64,000 bases of DNA from the NCBI GenBank assembly GCA_016794525.1, contig JAEUJY010000107.1:1-64000 (forward strand). The letters run 5' to 3'. The notes beneath the pieces are model-generated. The model made no database searches, was not told where the DNA came from, and saw nothing but the letters and a program-made list of their open reading frames with translations. This stretch comes from Myxococcales bacterium (GTDB lineage: Bacteria; Myxococcota_A; Polyangia; Haliangiales; Haliangiaceae). Both the position numbers and the translations under genes were made by a program. The first letter of the stretch is position 1, and every line of letters begins with the position of its first letter. This document shows positions 61,495-64,000 of the stretch, in pieces.

Positions 61495-62376
61495 TCAGCG
61501 GGTGACGTCGAGGACGAACGGCGCCAGCAGCGGCGTGACCGCGTCGTGATCGGTGTCGAAGTCGAGGACGACGTCGGCGTGGCCGTGGTCGGGCAGGGTG
61601 TGGAACTCGACCGGCGCGCCCAGCGCCGTGAGCTCGGCGACCGCGGCCGGGAGCTGCTGCACCAGGAACGCCTCGTCGTGGTCGCCCATGGCGATCAGCA
61701 TCGGCGCGACGTCGGCGCGGAAGTACGTGCGCGGCGAGTCGACGGCCAGCGCGGCGCCGAACACCCGCGCGGTGACCGTGCGGTTGAAGTCGGCCGGCTC
61801 GGGCGGCGGGTGCGCCGCCATGTCCTCGACGTCGAGGATCGGCGACAGCGGCGCGTAGCCGCGGACCCCGGCGAGGTCGACGCCGGCCGCGGCCAGGCGC
61901 GCGTCGTCGAACCCCAGCAGCGCGGTCATGTGGCCGCCGGCGGAGTGGCCGGCCAGCACCAGCCGGGTGGGATCGCCGCCGCGGGCGCCGATGTGGCCTT
62001 GCACCCACGCGACCGCGCGGGCGACGTCGGCCAGCTCGTCGGCCAGCGTCACGTCGGGGACCAGGCGGTAGTTGATCACCGCCGCGCCGATCCCGCGGCG
62101 CGCCAGCGCCAGCCCGACGTTGCCGTACAGCCCGACCACCGGCTGGAAGTACCGCTTGTCCTGGCCGATCCAGTAGCCGCCGTGGACGAACACCACCGTC
62201 GGGTAGCCGGTCACGCCGCGCGGCAGGTACAGGTCGAGCATCTGCCGCGGGTTGGTGCTGCCGTCGACGTAGGCCACGTCGTAGTCGAAGTCGACCACGT
62301 CGGCGGCGAAGAACTCCTCCATCGTGCCGGTGCACGCGGTGGTCGCCAGCGCCAGCGCGGCGAGCGCGGCGCGCAT
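61495..62376 (-). CDS. Alpha/beta hydrolase lipoprotein
   Basis: 293 residues. Lipobox LATTACT. Hydrolase motifs: oxyanion HGG in VVFVHGGYWIGQDKR, nucleophile VLAGHSAGGHMTA, acid in LIAMGDHDEAF, and His in TLPDHGHADVV. This matches the BD-FAE/esterase-lipase group (hormone-sensitive-lipase-like HGG). Substrate unknown. The start overlaps the stop of the upstream outer-membrane gene (TGATG), so both are co-expressed at the envelope. Confidence 0.86.
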   Translation of the reverse strand: MRAALAALALATTACTGTMEEFFAADVVDFDYDVAYVDGSTNPRQMLDLYLPRGVTGYPTVVFVHGGYWIGQDKRYFQPVVGLYGNVGLALARRGIGAAVINYRLVPDVTLADELADVARAVAWVQGHIGARGGDPTRLVLAGHSAGGHMTALLGFDDARLAAAGVDLAGVRGYAPLSPILDVEDMAAHPPPEPADFNRTVTARVFGAALAVDSPRTYFRADVAPMLIAMGDHDEAFLVQQLPAAVAELTALGAPVEFHTLPDHGHADVVLDFDTDHDAVTPLLAPFVLDVTR

Positions 62377-62891
62377 CAGAAGGTCCTCTGCACGTCGAGG
62401 CTGGGCCGCAGCCACACCGGCGTGCCGGTGGTGAGCGTCAGCGCGACGGTCCATCGGCCGGGCAGCGTCGTCGCCGCGCCGACGCCCTGGGTGAGGATCG
62501 CGCCGAGCAGCCGCTGCCCGAGGTCGCGATCCTGCACCGGCCCGCGGCCCGCCTCCGACACCGCCAGCGCCGCGGTCGCCTGGTGGAACACCTCGACCGG
62601 CCCGACGCCGCCGATCCGGGTGCGCACGCCCACGCCGAGCGTGTGGAACGCGAACGCCGAGATCGGGCGATCGTAGCTGTAGTCGACGTACGCCTCGAGG
62701 TGCGGCGCGCAGCGGAACCGCCGGCCGAGCTGGACCTCGACGAACGGCGTGTCGACGTTGACGCCGGCGCCGACCGCGACCGTGAAGCCGACCGGGCGGC
62801 GGTCGGGGCGGGCCCCGGGTTCGGCGACCGCCGGCGCGGCCGCCACGACGAGCAGCGCGGCTCCCCACCGCGCGAGGTTCTGGCGAGGCAC
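62376..62891 (-). CDS. Small outer-membrane beta-barrel protein
   Basis: 171 residues. Sec signal (ALLVVAAAPAVAEP), then eight or so alternating strands (VGFTVAVGAGVNVDTPFVEV, HLEAYVDYSYDRPISAFAFH, VGVRTRIGGVGPVEVFHQ) and a final Phe (VQRTF), typical of BamA-dependent barrels. It resembles small OmpA/OmpW-like barrels, but the family is not assigned. It is upstream of, and coupled to, the esterase. Confidence 0.68.
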   Translation of the reverse strand: MPRQNLARWGAALLVVAAAPAVAEPGARPDRRPVGFTVAVGAGVNVDTPFVEVQLGRRFRCAPHLEAYVDYSYDRPISAFAFHTLGVGVRTRIGGVGPVEVFHQATAALAVSEAGRGPVQDRDLGQRLLGAILTQGVGAATTLPGRWTVALTLTTGTPVWLRPSLDVQRTF

Positions 62892-62968
62892 GCCCGATGG
62901 TACGCGACAACCCCGCGGCCGGATCGGTCCGAGACATGTCGCGGGGATATGCGTGTCGATCGGCCCGT

Positions 62969-63064
62969 GACGATCGGATGGGGATCGTCGGGCGGGCGTT
63001 TGACGATCGGATGGGGATCGTCGGACGGCAATCCGGAGCGTCTGACGATCGGATGGGGATCGTC
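62969..63064. repeat. Three 21-bp palindromes
   Basis: GACGATC-GGATGGG-GATCGTC occurs at 62969-62989, 63002-63022 and 63044-63064, all identical. Arms are 7 bp around a 7-bp spacer. They lie between the minus-strand barrel gene and the plus-strand small membrane protein. They could be operators for a shared regulator or a short palindromic repeat family. Confidence 0.75.
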
Positions 63065-63088
63065 GGGCGCGTCGGAGTCGCGCGGGGG

Positions 63089-63235
63089 ATGGCGGTATCG
63101 GAGGCGTTGAACGTGGGGCCGCGCGACGTCGTGCTGCTGGTGGCGCTGGTCGCGCTGATGGTCGCGCCGGCGGTCACGCTGGTGACCGAGCGGCCGGCGC
63201 CGCCGTGGAGCGACGAGCACCTCCTCGCGCTGTGA
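63089..63235 (+). CDS. Very small single-helix membrane protein
   Basis: 48 residues from ATG 63089 (a longer reading would translate the palindromes). One hydrophobic helix (DVVLLVALVALMVAPAVTLV) and a short polar tail (WSDEHLLAL). Preceded by CGCGGGGG, a usable though imperfect ribosome-binding site. Too small for assignment; it is kept because the frame and hydrophobic pattern look real. Confidence 0.4.
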   Translation: MAVSEALNVGPRDVVLLVALVALMVAPAVTLVTERPAPPWSDEHLLAL

Positions 63236-63264
63236 CGCCGTGCGGAGCGGCGACGCGGCGGGGC

Positions 63265-63690
63265 TCAGTCGCGGGGCAGCGCGCGGACCCCGACGCACGC
63301 GCCGCCGCAGCAGCGCGGCGTGAAGTGCGCGGCGGTCTCGCCGGGGCGGCACATGCCGGCGATCGCGCAGATGCTTGCGTCGCACGACGCGGCGGCGCAC
63401 GCGGCCTCGGCCTGGGCGGCGGCGGTGCGCGACCGCGCGACCGGGTCGGCGGTCGAGCACTGCGGGCACGCGCAGCAGCCGGGGAAGTTGGTCACGACGC
63501 AGTCGGCGTCGGCGGTGCAGGCGTCACCGGCGGACGTGACGTCGGGCGACGCCAGGCAGGCGTCGCCGCTGCCGGGCGGCGGGCTCGGCGGCGGCGCGGT
63601 CACCACCGGGTCGCCCGGCGGCGCGCTCGGTGCGGGCGCCGGGTGCGAGCACCCGACGACCACCATCGCGACGATCAGCGCGAGCCGCAC
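63265..63690 (-). CDS. Cysteine-rich lipoprotein
   Basis: 141 residues from a GTG. Lipobox VVVGCS, a Pro-rich linker, then a disulfide-rich domain with about fourteen cysteines (FPGCCACPQC, AACAAASCDASICAI, PRCCGGACVG). It resembles secreted cysteine-rich proteins common in myxobacteria. Function unknown. Its start is 8 nt from the thrS stop, so read-through from thrS is likely. Confidence 0.6.
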   Translation of the reverse strand: MRLALIVAMVVVGCSHPAPAPSAPPGDPVVTAPPPSPPPGSGDACLASPDVTSAGDACTADADCVVTNFPGCCACPQCSTADPVARSRTAAAQAEAACAAASCDASICAIAGMCRPGETAAHFTPRCCGGACVGVRALPRD

Positions 63691-63698
63691 GCGATCCC

Positions 63699-64000
63699 TC
63701 AGTACGGGATCTCGGCCTCGCGGCCGATCTGCGCGAGGAACGCGTCGAGCGCCAGCAGGCCGAGGTCGGCCTCCTTGCCGGTGCCGTGCTTGCGCGGCGA
63801 CACGCCACCCGCCTCGACCTCCTTGTCGCCGACGACCAGCGCGTAGGGGATCTTGGCCAGCTGCGCGTCGCGGATCATCGCGCCCAGCTTGCCGTGCGAG
63901 CGATCGATCTCGACCCGCAGGCCGGCCGCCAGCATCTTGGCCTGGACCTCCTCGGCCCACGCGTGGTGGCGCTCGGCCACCGGCAAGAGCCGCGCCTGCA
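63699..64000 (-). CDS. thrS: Threonyl-tRNA synthetase, C-terminal end (partial)
   Basis: The visible ~100 residues are the class-II anticodon-binding domain of ThrRS: LPVAERHHAWAEEVQAKM, LRVEIDRSHGKLGAMIRDAQ, LAKIPYALVVGDKEVEAGGV and SPRKHGTGKEAD. The catalytic domain lies beyond the window edge. ThrRS charges tRNA-Thr in the cytoplasm. The frame is open to position 64000. Confidence 0.82.
   Translation of the reverse strand, partial: QARLLPVAERHHAWAEEVQAKMLAAGLRVEIDRSHGKLGAMIRDAQLAKIPYALVVGDKEVEAGGVSPRKHGTGKEADLGLLALDAFLAQIGREAEIPY

Noticed and set aside
62969-63064. The three 21-bp repeats as a CRISPR array
   Set aside because: Three copies with 12- and 21-bp gaps of unequal length, no leader and no cas genes. 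They are palindromes with internal symmetry instead.
62897-63235. A plus-strand frame with a DDRMGIVGR repeat
   Set aside because: The repeat comes from translating three identical palindromes. Only the part after 63089 looks like a protein.

Overview
The window is a very GC-rich (about 70% or more) bacterial chromosome segment. Its style points to a myxobacterium or close relative (Myxococcota, Haliangium/Kofleriaceae-like): many lipoproteins with short proline/alanine linkers, a membrane-anchored Ser/Thr kinase with WD40-like repeats, a membrane-tethered ECF sigma factor, a DUF4157 protein, SBBP repeats with a MYXO-CTERM-like tail, and a LexA box of the myxobacterial type. No rRNA, tRNA, CRISPR array, transposase or phage structural gene was seen. 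The taxon is inferred from these traits only.

Layout. 0-5.4 kb: a truncated gene end, a TetR-MAPEG pair with a palindromic operator, and secreted or lipoprotein genes. 5.4-17.9 kb: an accessory island. It holds the last ~67 codons of a phospholipase-D-like protein at one edge and an internally deleted Eco57I-type methylase at the other. Between them are a DUF4157/LysM metalloprotease with a lipoprotein partner, a divergent astacin-like protease, a four-gene operon of unknown function, and a coiled-coil/metallophosphoesterase pair. A ParE-type toxin-antitoxin pair and a Uma2 nuclease follow. 17.9-28.5 kb: the ECF sigma fusion, a response regulator/histidine kinase pair and a 1,525-residue SBBP surface protein. 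28.7-38.6 kb: one tightly overlapping MoxR-DUF58-BatA-BatB-BatC-BatD/E operon. 38.6-43.5 kb: an orphan disordered protein, a cytochrome/porin/cytochrome cluster, and a cobalamin riboswitch in front of a beta-propeller lipoprotein. 43.5-48.4 kb: CotH kinase-lectin, Ser/Asp-rich lipoprotein, a PEP-synthase-like lipoprotein and a lamin-tail lipoprotein. 48.5-57.1 kb: the large kinase and housekeeping enzymes. 57.3-61.4 kb: LexA-controlled imuA-imuB and a frameshifted globin-coupled histidine kinase. 61.5-64 kb: an esterase, an outer-membrane protein, three 21-bp palindromes, small lipoproteins and the 3' end of thrS.

The most notable regulatory signal is a 19-bp palindrome, ATCACC-N7-GGTGAT, found four times (8508, 16617, 22180, 40027). 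At three sites it lies 45-56 bp before the start codon; at the fourth the start is uncertain. The downstream genes are the DUF4157 protease, the methylase remnant, the two-component system and the orphan disordered protein. This suggests an undescribed local regulon linking effector-like and defence-like genes. The second is the B12 riboswitch controlling a surface beta-propeller lipoprotein, which recalls the BtuG corrinoid-capture proteins of Bacteroidetes.

Start codons were chosen by signal peptides, Shine-Dalgarno sites and ATGA/GTGA/TGATG overlaps. Functions rest on recognised motifs read by eye; no database search was run.
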